Positions 1 to 7,201 of a stretch of 13,845 bases of DNA are shown here, piece after piece. Each line of letters begins with the position of its first letter. Within the stretch, counting starts at the first letter, position 1. The DNA lies in NCBI GenBank assembly GCA_003531115.1, contig DQHT01000108.1, positions 18,818 to 32,662 on the forward strand. Direction: 5' to 3'. The notes beneath the pieces are model-generated. The model searched no databases. It was not told where the DNA came from and saw only the letters and a list, made by a program, of their open reading frames with translations. The position numbers and the translations under genes are program-made. Origin of the DNA: Bacteroidota bacterium. Lineage in GTDB: Bacteria > Bacteroidota > Bacteroidia > UBA8524.

Positions 1-946
1 CCAAACCCGTTGAGCGTTCTATATTCAAAACCCTGGATGATGAACGGAAAAGGTTATTGGCAATTAAAGACCCGCCTGTTAAATCGATATGGTTGTCCAG
101 AATTAACGTGTAACCATTCCGGAAAATATCGTTAGCGTATAATCGAAGATGCCCCTGAGACCCCATCAAATCAATGGTTGTACTCCCAAAATCAGTGCTC
201 CCCGAACTGAATTTATTCCGTTCTATCTGCAGGTTCTGACTCCCATATATTTTTAAGCATGAACGCCCAAGACCACTAAACGTACAGGAATCGATTTGCC
301 AGTCTATACAATTTTTTCCAAGACTACTGTCCTTTCGTAGGATACCAACTGTTCCTCCGGTGAACGTGCATCCCCTCCATTGAATATTCCTGTGGGTTGA
401 TTTATCAAATTGGTAGTGGTATCCGTTGATTTCCGGAGTATTGGAATTTGATGTAAGTGGTTTGGTTATACAATTCCGGAAGCTTATGTTTTCCGTGCCC
501 GATTCCAAACGTATCAATCCTGAAAAACTACTGCTCCCATTTCTTGTGAATTCGATGTTTTCAAATTGAATCCCACTTGAATTCCCGATACGAAGCAGGT
601 AGTTTCCAGTGTCTACATTCCAGGCGACATATCTAAGGATACTATGATTTTTCAAACCTTCACCTCCCCGAATAATCAAGAGATTTCCAGCCCCGGCGTG
701 TAAGCCTTGAATATCAGGTCTTTCGGTGAAAATTAGCGTATCGAGATTAAACACTACGTCCCCACAAATACCACTTACTTTAGCAGCATTGATAGCATTT
801 TGTACCGAGATAAAATCTCCGTTTGGTCCAATTTTATAATTCCCCTGTAAACACTGTGCCTGAGTTGCATAGGTGAACAATAAAAAGATAAGTTGAAGGA
901 TCCAGGAAGTTCTCCCTGGTGATCGTGGTGTAGCGTTTTTATTCAT
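1..946 (-). CDS. Secreted right-handed beta-helix (pectate-lyase-like fold) protein, C-terminus cut by window edge
   Basis: An open minus-strand frame begins at ATG 946-944 and runs off the window at position 1, giving about 315 codons with no stop. The N-terminus has basic residues, a hydrophobic stretch (WILQLIFLLFTYATQA) and a likely signal peptidase I site after TQA near residue 30, so the product is probably exported. The next residues (NYKIGPNGDFISVQNAINAA) are typical of the start of parallel beta-helix proteins. The rest shows the repeating pattern of short strands rich in N, G, S, I and F seen in PbH1 repeats, for example IQFENIEFTRNG, ISFRNCITK and IQWRGCTFTGGTVGI. No catalytic residues can be assigned, so carbohydrate binding or lyase activity is only a possibility. 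It starts 25 nt after the membrane gene ending at 972 and is probably the last visible gene of the sigma-factor operon. Confidence 0.8.
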   Translation of the reverse strand, partial: MNKNATPRSPGRTSWILQLIFLLFTYATQAQCLQGNYKIGPNGDFISVQNAINAAKVSGICGDVVFNLDTLIFTERPDIQGLHAGAGNLLIIRGGEGLKNHSILRYVAWNVDTGNYLLRIGNSSGIQFENIEFTRNGSSSFSGLIRLESGTENISFRNCITKPLTSNSNTPEINGYHYQFDKSTHRNIQWRGCTFTGGTVGILRKDSSLGKNCIDWQIDSCTFSGLGRSCLKIYGSQNLQIERNKFSSGSTDFGSTTIDLMGSQGHLRLYANDIFRNGYTLILDNHIDLTGGSLIANNLFRSSSRVLNIERSTGL

Positions 947-971
947 TCAGGAACTCAAATATAGCCCCTTA

Positions 972-1589
972 TTACATACTCACAAACCCATATTTCTCCA
1001 CTAAACTATCGGCTTGTAAACTGGTATTTTTGCGTTGGTTGATTGGCGCAGAGAGATCCTCCGTTCCGCTGATATATAACTCTAGATCCTGTGCTTTGAT
1101 CCCGGAAGGAACAGGACTAATTGCCTGCCTCTTTTTGGGAGCATACGGGATCAGGACGGTATCATGAACAATAACCGGTGCGGGGGTTCGTTCAACCAAA
1201 ACGGTATCGATTTGAACAGGGAGTTCCGTTTGAACAGGGAATCGTTTGCCGGAGAAATTTTGCCAGAGCAGGGCGGTCAATAAAAATAGAGTAATGGACG
1301 CAGCTACCCCAAAGCGTACAGGTTGGTTAAGCAGGATAATGAATGTGTTCTGCTTCCCGTGTTTTTTATCAAAACTTCGTAGCAATTCATGTTTGATCTG
1401 TTCTTTTCCTTTTGGTTTTGCAGACGCGGCAACCTGGCGCAATTTACAAGTAGCCTGATGCATGATGCTGTATTCTTCCTCGGAGAGATATTCATGTACC
1501 CGCTGCTGCTGTGCAGTATCAAGTGAGGAGAAGTCTGTGGTTTCAAGCCAGTCGAAAAATTCCTGGGGTATTGGTTTATTCGTTTTCAT
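972..1589 (-). CDS. Single-pass membrane protein in anti-sigma-factor position
   Basis: 205 residues. The N-terminal ~90 residues are polar and predicted helical, with many K/E/Q. One transmembrane segment lies at about residues 91-109 (VRFGVAASITLFLLTALLW). A ~95-residue tail, rich in proline and valine around residues 115-150, probably lies in the periplasm. The gene overlaps the end of the ECF sigma gene by 14 nt (its ATG at 1589-1587 precedes the sigma stop at 1578-1576), which suggests coupled translation. A soluble N-domain, one membrane helix, a periplasmic tail and a position directly after an ECF sigma gene are the layout of anti-sigma factors. I see no zinc-binding HxxxCxxC motif, so it is not a classical ZAS protein. 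The anti-sigma role is inferred from context, not from a recognised domain. Confidence 0.8.
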   Translation of the reverse strand: MKTNKPIPQEFFDWLETTDFSSLDTAQQQRVHEYLSEEEYSIMHQATCKLRQVAASAKPKGKEQIKHELLRSFDKKHGKQNTFIILLNQPVRFGVAASITLFLLTALLWQNFSGKRFPVQTELPVQIDTVLVERTPAPVIVHDTVLIPYAPKKRQAISPVPSGIKAQDLELYISGTEDLSAPINQRKNTSLQADSLVEKYGFVSM

Positions 1590-2148
1590 ACATCCATTTT
1601 TTAAGGGGACTGCTCAATTTTTTAAGAAGGTAAAAAAGGCCTGATTTTACAGAGCCTTCGGGTATTTCCATGGCTTCGGCAATTTCTTTGACCGACAGAT
1701 CCTGTTCAAACCGAAGGCGGTAAAGGTTTTGTTCTTTTTCACTTTTGTCTTTTAACCAATGCTGGATATCCCGGTTGACCAGTCTGGCATCTAAATCTGA
1801 AAAGAGGGAAGGTATTTCGATATGCTCCTGATGATAATTTTCAGCAGCCAGCCGTTGCCGGTTGGCATCATCGCGGAGTATATTTTTACAGCGGTTGGCG
1901 GTAAGTGTATAGATCCATGTCGATAATCGTTTCCCTGATTCATAGCTTTGACTTTTATCCATCAATTTGATAAAGACTTCCTGCACCACGTCTTCAGCTG
2001 CCGCTTCATTTTTTAAAAATCCCTGTGCGTACCAGCAGAGTTTATCAAAATAACGTTCATACACGATTTCGAAGGCTTTTCTATTACCAAGTGCGATGAG
2101 GTCCATCAGAACCTCATCGCTCGTTGTATTTTTTATGGAATTCAGCAA
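1576..2148 (-). CDS. ECF-type RNA polymerase sigma-70 factor
   Basis: 190 residues, the usual size for an ECF sigma factor. Region 2 spans about residues 18-93 and carries the characteristic run FLKNEAAAEDVVQEVFIKLM followed by STWIYTLTANRCKNILR, which binds core polymerase and the -10 element. Region 4 spans about 126-178, with the helix-turn-helix LSVKEIAEAMEIPEGSVKSG for -35 recognition. No region 3 is present, as expected. It starts 12 nt after the stop of the secreted DUF2723-like gene and overlaps the membrane protein gene downstream. It therefore sits in a four-gene unit with a probable partner that holds it at the membrane. Its regulon is unknown; the downstream secreted beta-helix gene is an obvious candidate. 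Family assignment is secure, specific function is not. Confidence 0.95.
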   Translation of the reverse strand: MLNSIKNTTSDEVLMDLIALGNRKAFEIVYERYFDKLCWYAQGFLKNEAAAEDVVQEVFIKLMDKSQSYESGKRLSTWIYTLTANRCKNILRDDANRQRLAAENYHQEHIEIPSLFSDLDARLVNRDIQHWLKDKSEKEQNLYRLRFEQDLSVKEIAEAMEIPEGSVKSGLFYLLKKLSSPLKKWMYENE

Positions 2149-2160
2149 GGGTCAAACGAA

Positions 2161-3318
2161 TTAATCGAGATGGTTTAACACCTCCTTTTCGGCCTCTGTT
2201 CCTTTGCTTACGGCAATCACCTTGGCACGTATCCAGTTCTGGCGGGTCATGTCACCCGAAACTTTATAGTGGTCGTACAATTTAAGCATGGGAACGATGT
2301 AGTTTTGGTTTACCACAGGCACCAGCGTTTCGGAAATGTCCTGGTAGTAACAATGATCAATATAGTCCAGGGTGAATACCTGCTCAAAATTTTTCTTCAA
2401 AACAGCCATTTCATCGATGGATTTTTTGGTATAGCGGTAGGCAAGTCCGGTCAGGTAAAGGTCGTCTTCAATTTTCGAAATGACTTTTTGATGAACAGCC
2501 GTCAGTGCCACATATACCGGAGCATTCTTTTTATTTCCGGCCAGATTTATTACCAGTTCATTTAAAAAGCGAGTATGGCAAGTCGGTGCAGTATCGCCTA
2601 TACTTTCCCAATCGATGGGAAAATAGGGTACCCCCAATTCTTTAAAAACCTTTTCCCGATAACTATCGATTGTTAGCAAACTGAGGTTTAATACGGTCAC
2701 ATCTTTCCGAAATCCCTGTCCCTGAAGCACCCAGGCAGGGTACGTGTCATTATCGCCTGTTGTTAGAAGGATGGCGTTCGGTTCAAGTCCCGCTAATACA
2801 TTGTGATTATAATAAAGCATACCGGGTGAGATCAGTCCGGCCTGGTTTTTTAACCGGGCACCTTCGTCACGTTGTTTGAGGTCTCTGTTTATTTCTCCCA
2901 GGTTCATGATATAATCGAGATGTTCGGTTCGGCCCTTACCCAAAGCAAAAGCCTTTTCAAGATAGGGATAATAGCTCAGGTCGAAACCGTGGTTTTGCCA
3001 CATACAGAGGTTGTATTCGTACGAATCCGGAATAACTTTTCCCATTTCAGCCACGAGGTCTTCGAGTACTTTATCCTTTTCTTTATACGTGCGGGTATCC
3101 TCCGGATCGGTGCGCAGCGTGTTTCGGGTGGCGTAGTAATAATTGTACCAGGCCAAACCGTCTTTTGGGTTTTTATCGACCTCTTTTTTCCATAAAAGAA
3201 TTTGCTCTTTGTACCAGGAAACAGGCATTTTAACCACAGCAAAACTGTAGATCTTTTCGGGCTGCTGGCCATAAAGGGTGCCGCTGACAAGAAATAATAA
3301 GAGAAGGAGTTTTTTCAT
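2161..3318 (-). CDS. Secreted protein resembling the soluble C-terminal part of DUF2723 proteins
   Basis: 385 residues with a clear signal peptide (MKKLLLLLFLVSGTLYGQ, cleavage near residue 17-18). The central motif GDNDTYPAWVLQ at about 188-199, followed by FRKDVTVLNLSLL, closely matches the conserved block after the membrane region of DUF2723 proteins (from memory of family sequences, of the form GDNDTFPLWYLQ...VRPDVRVVNLSLL). Those proteins are large multi-pass membrane enzymes; here the membrane part is missing and replaced by a signal peptide. The flanking regions are helical and look TPR-like (for example WYNYYYATRNTL). The start is the only ATG followed by a signal peptide and is preceded by a poly-A run. 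The gene leads the operon with the sigma factor 12 nt downstream. A role as periplasmic sensor or partner of that sigma system is inference. Confidence 0.8.
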   Translation of the reverse strand: MKKLLLLLFLVSGTLYGQQPEKIYSFAVVKMPVSWYKEQILLWKKEVDKNPKDGLAWYNYYYATRNTLRTDPEDTRTYKEKDKVLEDLVAEMGKVIPDSYEYNLCMWQNHGFDLSYYPYLEKAFALGKGRTEHLDYIMNLGEINRDLKQRDEGARLKNQAGLISPGMLYYNHNVLAGLEPNAILLTTGDNDTYPAWVLQGQGFRKDVTVLNLSLLTIDSYREKVFKELGVPYFPIDWESIGDTAPTCHTRFLNELVINLAGNKKNAPVYVALTAVHQKVISKIEDDLYLTGLAYRYTKKSIDEMAVLKKNFEQVFTLDYIDHCYYQDISETLVPVVNQNYIVPMLKLYDHYKVSGDMTRQNWIRAKVIAVSKGTEAEKEVLNHLD

Positions 3319-3358
3319 CTTTTTTTTTGGCTTATACCCGTGGCTTAGGTTTTCGGTT

Positions 3359-3388
3359 CAAATGGGTCCATGTGCCATAGCATGCAAA
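3359..3388 (-). promoter_or_regulatory. Weak candidate promoter for the sigma-factor operon
   Basis: On the minus strand TTTG (3388-3385) is followed after 18 nt by CCCATTTG (3366-3359). The second box keeps TTTG but lacks the TA of the Bacteroidota consensus TAnnTTTG. Transcription would begin about 35-40 nt before the ATG at 3318. This is the best match in the short intergenic gap, but it is weak. Confidence 0.3.
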
Positions 3389-3394
3389 AGGGAT

Positions 3395-3458
3395 CCTGTT
3401 AGCTAATGCTTAACCATAACAGCCATGGTCCATGGTCTATTGTCTATGGTCTAACAGG
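3395..3458. repeat. Small repeat element: heptad tandem repeat inside an 8-bp inverted repeat
   Basis: Perfect inverted repeats CCTGTTAG (3395-3402) and CTAACAGG (3451-3458) enclose a 48-nt centre. At 3424-3451 the centre holds four tandem heptads: CATGGTC, CATGGTC, TATTGTC, TATGGTC. The element overlaps the 3' end of the histidine kinase gene, whose stop TAG (3446-3444) is made from repeat sequence. On the minus strand the stem is followed by ATCCCTTTTG, so weak terminator activity is possible but not convincing. Degenerate heptads of this kind look like a dispersed intergenic repeat family; other copies would have to be found outside this window. Confidence 0.7.
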
Positions 3459-4835
3459 AAGGCAAACCGAAAAACAACTTCCTTCATTCAGTGTACTTTC
3501 AATACGCATAGAGCCCCCGTGACGAAGAATAAACTGATTACAAAGTTTGAGCCCTAGTCCCGAGCCGGTTTCGTTCAGTGTTCCATTGCGCGTAAAACTG
3601 GAATCTATGGCAAGGAGGTCTTTGACCTTGTCGTTCGGAATACCGATCCCATTGTCTTTAAAATGCAGACAAATTTCATTTTCGGATGCACGTAACTCGG
3701 CAAAAACCTCAATGAAACCACCAACCTGAATAAATTTCAGGGCGTTGCTAAGCAGATTCCGGAACACCGTGCTGAGCATGGCCATATCTGCTGAAACAGT
3801 CAGGTCAACGGGAAGGGAATTGGTAACCTTCGCCTTTTTATTCACAATGACGGCGTCGAGCAGTTCGATCGTTGAATGCATCAGACCGTGTAAATGGATC
3901 TCTTCCTTTTTAAGCTGTAATCCCCCCGATTCAGAGCGTGCCCAAAGCAACAGGTTTTCCAGAAGGATAAAGGAATTTTTGGAGGTATTGGCTACTAATT
4001 GAAGCAGATGATCCCGCTCCGATTGTTCTAATTGACCGTGTTTCCATGAAAGCATCTCACCCAACTGAGCCAGGCCGCCGATAGGACCCCGCAGATCATG
4101 AGCAATAATTGAAAAAAACTGGTCTTTAGTAGCGTTTAGCTGTTTGAGAGCGGCATTGTCATTTTGAATGATTTCGGCATCTTCCCTGATCTTTTGTTCA
4201 TCACGTTCTTTCTGCAGCATAATATACCCCAGACTCACGATCACAAAGTTAAAAAGTGACGTAATGCTCAGAATGGCATGAGAAACGTTTCGGGTATTTA
4301 GCATATCCAGTCCAACCGGATAGAACAAGGCGTAAAGGGAAGCAAAAAGCCAAGACAGTCCGAAAATAATAAAGCTAAACATACTTACCCGGGCAAAATG
4401 CGACAAATGGCCCCTTTCCCATAAAAACCAGGCTCCACTCAGGTATACTGCGCCAAGAGCAGTATTAAAACAGACTATGAGTATGGCATCGGAAGAATAG
4501 ATATTGGCCAAAACGGCAAGCATTCCTGCCAAACATAACCCAAGGATCACCTGGAACTGCTTTTTCCGAAAGACCAGATCATAGGAGATAAAAACAAAAA
4601 CCTCGGTACTCATTCCTGCAGTCATTAACAAAGCAGAAAGCCAGGGACTTGAAAACATGGCCACCTCTTCTTTAAGGCCCAAAAAAAGGATACCCAATCC
4701 CTGCACCATTTTTCCCAGGAAGAATGCAATTAAATACCTGTTTTTTCTGCTCCCTGTTCTGAAATAGATCAGGTACACGATCCCCATTATAAAACTGAGC
4801 AGGGAAAAAAAAACCATGACTTGTCCGGTTTGCAT
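3444..4835 (-). CDS. Multi-pass membrane sensor histidine kinase, orphan
   Basis: 463 residues from the ATG at 4835. Residues 1-205 contain about six or seven hydrophobic helices, beginning MQTGQVMVFFSLLSF and ending NFVIVSLGYIMLQ, with no large extracellular domain. A short coiled coil (about 208-235) leads to HisKA with the H-box FFSIIAHDLRGP (phospho-acceptor His at residue 246). The HATPase domain has the N-box RNLLSNALKF (Asn 364), the G1 box DNGIGIP (Asp 394) and the G2 box GSGLGLKLC. All kinase residues are present. No receiver domain or response-regulator gene is visible, so it is an orphan here. The frame can be extended to an ATG at 4955, but the promoter at 4851-4881 and the palindromes further upstream would then lie inside or across the coding region; the membrane domain is complete from 4835. 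The last codons (VRP-stop) come from a repeat element. Confidence 0.9.
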   Translation of the reverse strand: MQTGQVMVFFSLLSFIMGIVYLIYFRTGSRKNRYLIAFFLGKMVQGLGILFLGLKEEVAMFSSPWLSALLMTAGMSTEVFVFISYDLVFRKKQFQVILGLCLAGMLAVLANIYSSDAILIVCFNTALGAVYLSGAWFLWERGHLSHFARVSMFSFIIFGLSWLFASLYALFYPVGLDMLNTRNVSHAILSITSLFNFVIVSLGYIMLQKERDEQKIREDAEIIQNDNAALKQLNATKDQFFSIIAHDLRGPIGGLAQLGEMLSWKHGQLEQSERDHLLQLVANTSKNSFILLENLLLWARSESGGLQLKKEEIHLHGLMHSTIELLDAVIVNKKAKVTNSLPVDLTVSADMAMLSTVFRNLLSNALKFIQVGGFIEVFAELRASENEICLHFKDNGIGIPNDKVKDLLAIDSSFTRNGTLNETGSGLGLKLCNQFILRHGGSMRIESTLNEGSCFSVCLPVRP

Positions 4836-4850
4836 AGTTGGTAGCCAGGA

Positions 4851-4881
4851 CAAACATAATGTAATTCTGGTAGAGGGGAAA
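4851..4881 (-). promoter_or_regulatory. Candidate Bacteroidota promoter of the histidine kinase gene
   Basis: On the minus strand TTTC (4881-4878) is followed after exactly 19 nt by TATGTTTG (4858-4851), a full match to the -7 consensus TAnnTTTG and 3 of 4 at the -33 box. Transcription would begin about 10 nt before the ATG at 4835. This is the main reason for preferring that start. Confidence 0.6.
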
Positions 4882-4926
4882 AGCGGAGTGCCGTTTCGTA
4901 TGTTTGGTGCAAAGAACATTACAGAG

Positions 4927-4944
4927 TGTCTTTTCCAAAAGACA
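4927..4944. promoter_or_regulatory. 18-bp palindrome, candidate regulator site (distal copy A)
   Basis: TGTCTTTTCCAAAAGACA is a perfect dyad with 8-bp arms and a CC centre. It lies roughly 90 bp upstream of the predicted start of kinase transcription. A near copy lies 33 bp further upstream. The size and symmetry suit a dimeric DNA-binding protein. As RNA it could form an A/U-rich hairpin, but no clean T tract follows. Confidence 0.55.
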
Positions 4945-4959
4945 AAAAGGGGCACAAAA

Positions 4960-4977
4960 TGTCTTCTACAAAAGACA
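4960..4977. promoter_or_regulatory. 18-bp imperfect palindrome, candidate regulator site (copy B)
   Basis: TGTCTTCTACAAAAGACA matches the other copy at 16 of 18 positions and keeps the outer arms TGTCTT/AAGACA. The two sites are 33 bp apart centre to centre, about three helical turns, so they would face the same side of the DNA. The following AAAAGG/AGAG stretch is also similar, which suggests the two arose by duplication of about 24 bp. Confidence 0.5.
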
Positions 4978-4997
4978 AAAAGAGAAATTATTCCTTA

Positions 4998-5480
4998 TCA
5001 CTCCCCCCACAAACCTCGTTTTGCCTCTCTTGCCTCGCGTTGGATTTCTATAAACTGATCAGCAAATTTTACATTAGGCGGAACGGTCATCACAACAGCA
5101 TAGCCCAGACGCAGAAGTTCTTCATTCAGAAATGTGCCATCTTCGAGATACACATAGGCAAGCAAACGGCCATAATGATCGATTTGGTCCACATCATACT
5201 CAAGCCGTACTTTTTGTCCGCTAAGCCGGGTCTTCACATATTCTTTAGCTTCTTTTCCATAATAACCCACTTCCTTCTTTTTAGTCCTGCGGGTTTCGGG
5301 GGCATCGATACCAATAAGCCTTACTTTTTTGCCTTTTTCACTTCCGTCTTGAATCCAAAAGGTGTCGCCATCGATCACTTTGCTTACCGGATACCAATCT
5401 CCTGAAGTCGAGGCCACTTGAGCGGATTGTTCGAGACAGGCCGACAAGAGGAGGCTGAGAGAAAGGAGTAAAATTTTCAT
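4998..5480 (-). CDS. Thermonuclease-like (SNase family) lipoprotein
   Basis: 160 residues. A lipoprotein signal (MKILLLSLSLLLSAC, acylated Cys 15) places it in the cell envelope, probably facing the periplasm or outside. The SNase fold follows. VIDGDTFWI holds metal-binding Asp 37 and Asp 39. VRLIGIDAPET holds Arg 54, Asp 59 and Glu 62. DHYGRLLAYVYLEDG holds Arg 105. These align with the Asp, Arg, Asp, Glu and Arg active-site residues of Staphylococcus aureus nuclease. The C-terminal helix ends REAKRGLWGE, as in many bacterial homologues. The enzyme should therefore be a Ca2+-dependent nuclease acting on DNA and RNA. The gene begins 24 nt after the hipA-like stop and may be read from the hipBA promoter; no separate promoter is obvious. 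A functional link to HipBA is not established. Confidence 0.92.
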   Translation of the reverse strand: MKILLLSLSLLLSACLEQSAQVASTSGDWYPVSKVIDGDTFWIQDGSEKGKKVRLIGIDAPETRRTKKKEVGYYGKEAKEYVKTRLSGQKVRLEYDVDQIDHYGRLLAYVYLEDGTFLNEELLRLGYAVVMTVPPNVKFADQFIEIQREAREAKRGLWGE

Positions 5481-5504
5481 ATTTTGTTAGTTTTTAAATA
5501 AAAA

Positions 5505-6797
5505 TCAAACCAATAAAGTCTTAGTTATCGCATCGCGCAGGGGGGATTCTACATGTATTTCTTCCGCAAAATGTTTCCAGTTCCTCACAGCCTCTTTCAC
5601 CTGTCGGATGAGTTGTTTTGCTTTTTTGATATTCATGCTTTTGGCCACAACTTCAAAATCGTGATCGGTAATTCCTTCCCGTTTCCCGTTAACGCGAAGG
5701 GATTGCGCACTCACCCAGTGGCTGCCGGGGCGGTAGGCATGGCAGATATCGAAGGCGGGTGACAGGCGCCAGTTTCCTTCCTGGTCCATAAGAAAGGCGA
5801 AATTTTTGGTATGATCGTCGCAGTTTCGGGCCAATACATTAAAGACCATGCGGATAAACATTTGCTCAGCTTCAGGATAGGGAAGACCCAACATACGCAT
5901 GGTTTCAAAAACCTGTTCATAAGCATAATAACCTACCAGGTCAAAATCGAAATGCCGCATGGCGCAAAGGCTTTGCATATGGATTTTTTCTCCATTGTCC
6001 TTACGATCGAAGCGTTTGGTCATAAAATGGGCACGGCCGTTTTCTTCAAACAGGCGGCATTCGGTCATTTCTATGCCCGCCTGCAGGGCCATCAGATGGT
6101 AGGCCATCTCTACTTTTCCATAACCACTTGAAGCGCCGATCTGGGTGTCATGAACCCCGTCGAATTTGAGCACCCAATAGCCAAAACCAACCGGCGCTTT
6201 GACCTGTCCGCTTCGCACTTCTTTGGTTTTTTCGTTGTAGGCGATAACTGCTTTAGCCCGGGCACCTCCGGCAGAGGTTCCGATTTTCAGGATATCGGCC
6301 AGGGCTGCTTCCTCATCTTTGGAGAGGCGAGCTTGAAAGTGCTCCCTGTTGTCGAGGATCTTATTTGCCACACCCACCAATTCATCTACGTAAACCCGTG
6401 ATGTTCTTTTGTTTTCTTCTCTTAAGGAGGGTTCTATCTCCAATGCTCCCATGCCCCTTTTGCCAATAAAACAAAGTGTTTCAATTGGCGTGAGACTCGA
6501 AGAGGGCCGTCCCTGCGTTGCCAGCCAGGCATTGATCAGGGCATTTCCGTATTTATCGGGTAACATATCCGCCAACAAGCCCGGAAGTCCTTTAAACGTC
6601 TCATTGTTCGCTGTTTGTTCCCGAAAGGAATAGATCTTTCTACCCGAACCCAGTGGCATCATAACAGGAGCAATGTCGCGTGCTCCGTTCAGGAACTTTC
6701 TGTCGTATTCAAAAGTGGCATAATGCCCTTCTTCCGACCAGGCCACCGCACCCACCAATTGGTCCCAAAGTTTTATCGTTGCCGTTAATGGAGCCAT
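5505..6797 (-). CDS. hipA: HipA-like serine/threonine kinase, toxin of a type II toxin-antitoxin pair
   Basis: 430 residues, close to E. coli HipA (440). The N-subdomain (about 25-122) has the family pattern FEYDRKFLNGARDIAPVMMP, LPGLLADMLPD and IGKRGMGALE. The flexible Gly-rich loop GTSAGGARAK (173-182) matches the HipA loop that carries the autophosphorylated serine; Ser 175 is the likely equivalent of Ser 150. The catalytic motif NVLARNCDDHTKNF (320-333) gives catalytic Asp 327. The metal-binding motif LSPAFD ends at Asp 350. All key residues are intact, so the kinase should be active. E. coli HipA phosphorylates glutamyl-tRNA synthetase; the target here is not known. The start ATG shares one base with the stop of the hipB-like gene (TAATG), the usual coupled arrangement. 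Some relatives target other tRNA synthetases or act in phage defence. Confidence 0.93.
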   Translation of the reverse strand: MAPLTATIKLWDQLVGAVAWSEEGHYATFEYDRKFLNGARDIAPVMMPLGSGRKIYSFREQTANNETFKGLPGLLADMLPDKYGNALINAWLATQGRPSSSLTPIETLCFIGKRGMGALEIEPSLREENKRTSRVYVDELVGVANKILDNREHFQARLSKDEEAALADILKIGTSAGGARAKAVIAYNEKTKEVRSGQVKAPVGFGYWVLKFDGVHDTQIGASSGYGKVEMAYHLMALQAGIEMTECRLFEENGRAHFMTKRFDRKDNGEKIHMQSLCAMRHFDFDLVGYYAYEQVFETMRMLGLPYPEAEQMFIRMVFNVLARNCDDHTKNFAFLMDQEGNWRLSPAFDICHAYRPGSHWVSAQSLRVNGKREGITDHDFEVVAKSMNIKKAKQLIRQVKEAVRNWKHFAEEIHVESPLRDAITKTLLV

Positions 6798-7147
6798 TAC
6801 CAGTCTGACCGTTTTTTAAGATCCGTTTTTTTGCTTCTCCCCGCCCGCTGCCGTTTTTCCTTTTCAAGCTTAGCCAGCACCAGCGGACTTACTTGACTTT
6901 CTGTCTGAAAGGCATTTAATACAGCCAAAACGTCCAAAGCACGTAATAATTGAACGAGGGTAAGTAGGGTGATGTTTTTATGTCCGGATTCAAAGTCTGA
7001 CACGGTTTTTCGGGTAAGCCCTGCTTCGGTGGCAAGATCTTGCTGGGTTTTATTCTGTTCAAGCCGAACCTCCCGAACATAAGCAGCTAAGACTCCGGCT
7101 ATGGCCGTGTCGCTCATTTTTTTCCAGTCGTTTTTGTTTGTTTCCAC
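6797..7147 (-). CDS. hipB: HipB-like antitoxin and autorepressor (XRE-type helix-turn-helix)
   Basis: 116 residues. The XRE/Cro-type domain spans about residues 16-77: VREVRLEQNKTQQDLATEAG, then LTRKTVSDFESGHKNITLLT, then LVQLLRALDVL. A basic tail follows (KRQRAGRSKKTDLKKRSDW), similar to the disordered C-termini of HipB antitoxins that proteases can remove. The start codon is GTG (7147-7145). No other start in frame gives a complete domain. It should bind its own promoter and hold HipA inactive, as known for HipBA. The gene is first in a minus-strand unit with hipA (1-nt overlap) and then the nuclease gene. A good -7 box lies 24 nt upstream. Confidence 0.92.
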   Translation of the reverse strand: METNKNDWKKMSDTAIAGVLAAYVREVRLEQNKTQQDLATEAGLTRKTVSDFESGHKNITLLTLVQLLRALDVLAVLNAFQTESQVSPLVLAKLEKEKRQRAGRSKKTDLKKRSDW

Positions 7148-7170
7148 TGCTTCTGCCTGCTACGGTGCCT

Positions 7171-7178
7171 CAAAGATA
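7171..7178 (-). promoter_or_regulatory. -7 promoter box of the hipBA-like operon
   Basis: The minus strand reads TATCTTTG, a full match to the Bacteroidota -7 consensus TAnnTTTG, 23 nt before the GTG start. At the expected distance upstream there is no TTTG (only A/T-rich sequence), so the -33 box is weak or absent. Confidence 0.5.
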
Positions 7179-7201
7179 GGATTATTTTTTTATTATTGAG
7201 A

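Noticed and set aside
4836..4955. Longer N-terminus for the histidine kinase
   Set aside because: It would include a good promoter match and overlap a palindromic site, and adds no recognisable membrane or signal segment before the first helix.
4926..5405. Plus-strand frame of 159 codons opposite the nuclease gene
   Set aside because: The nuclease on the minus strand has all active-site residues; this frame is its shadow.
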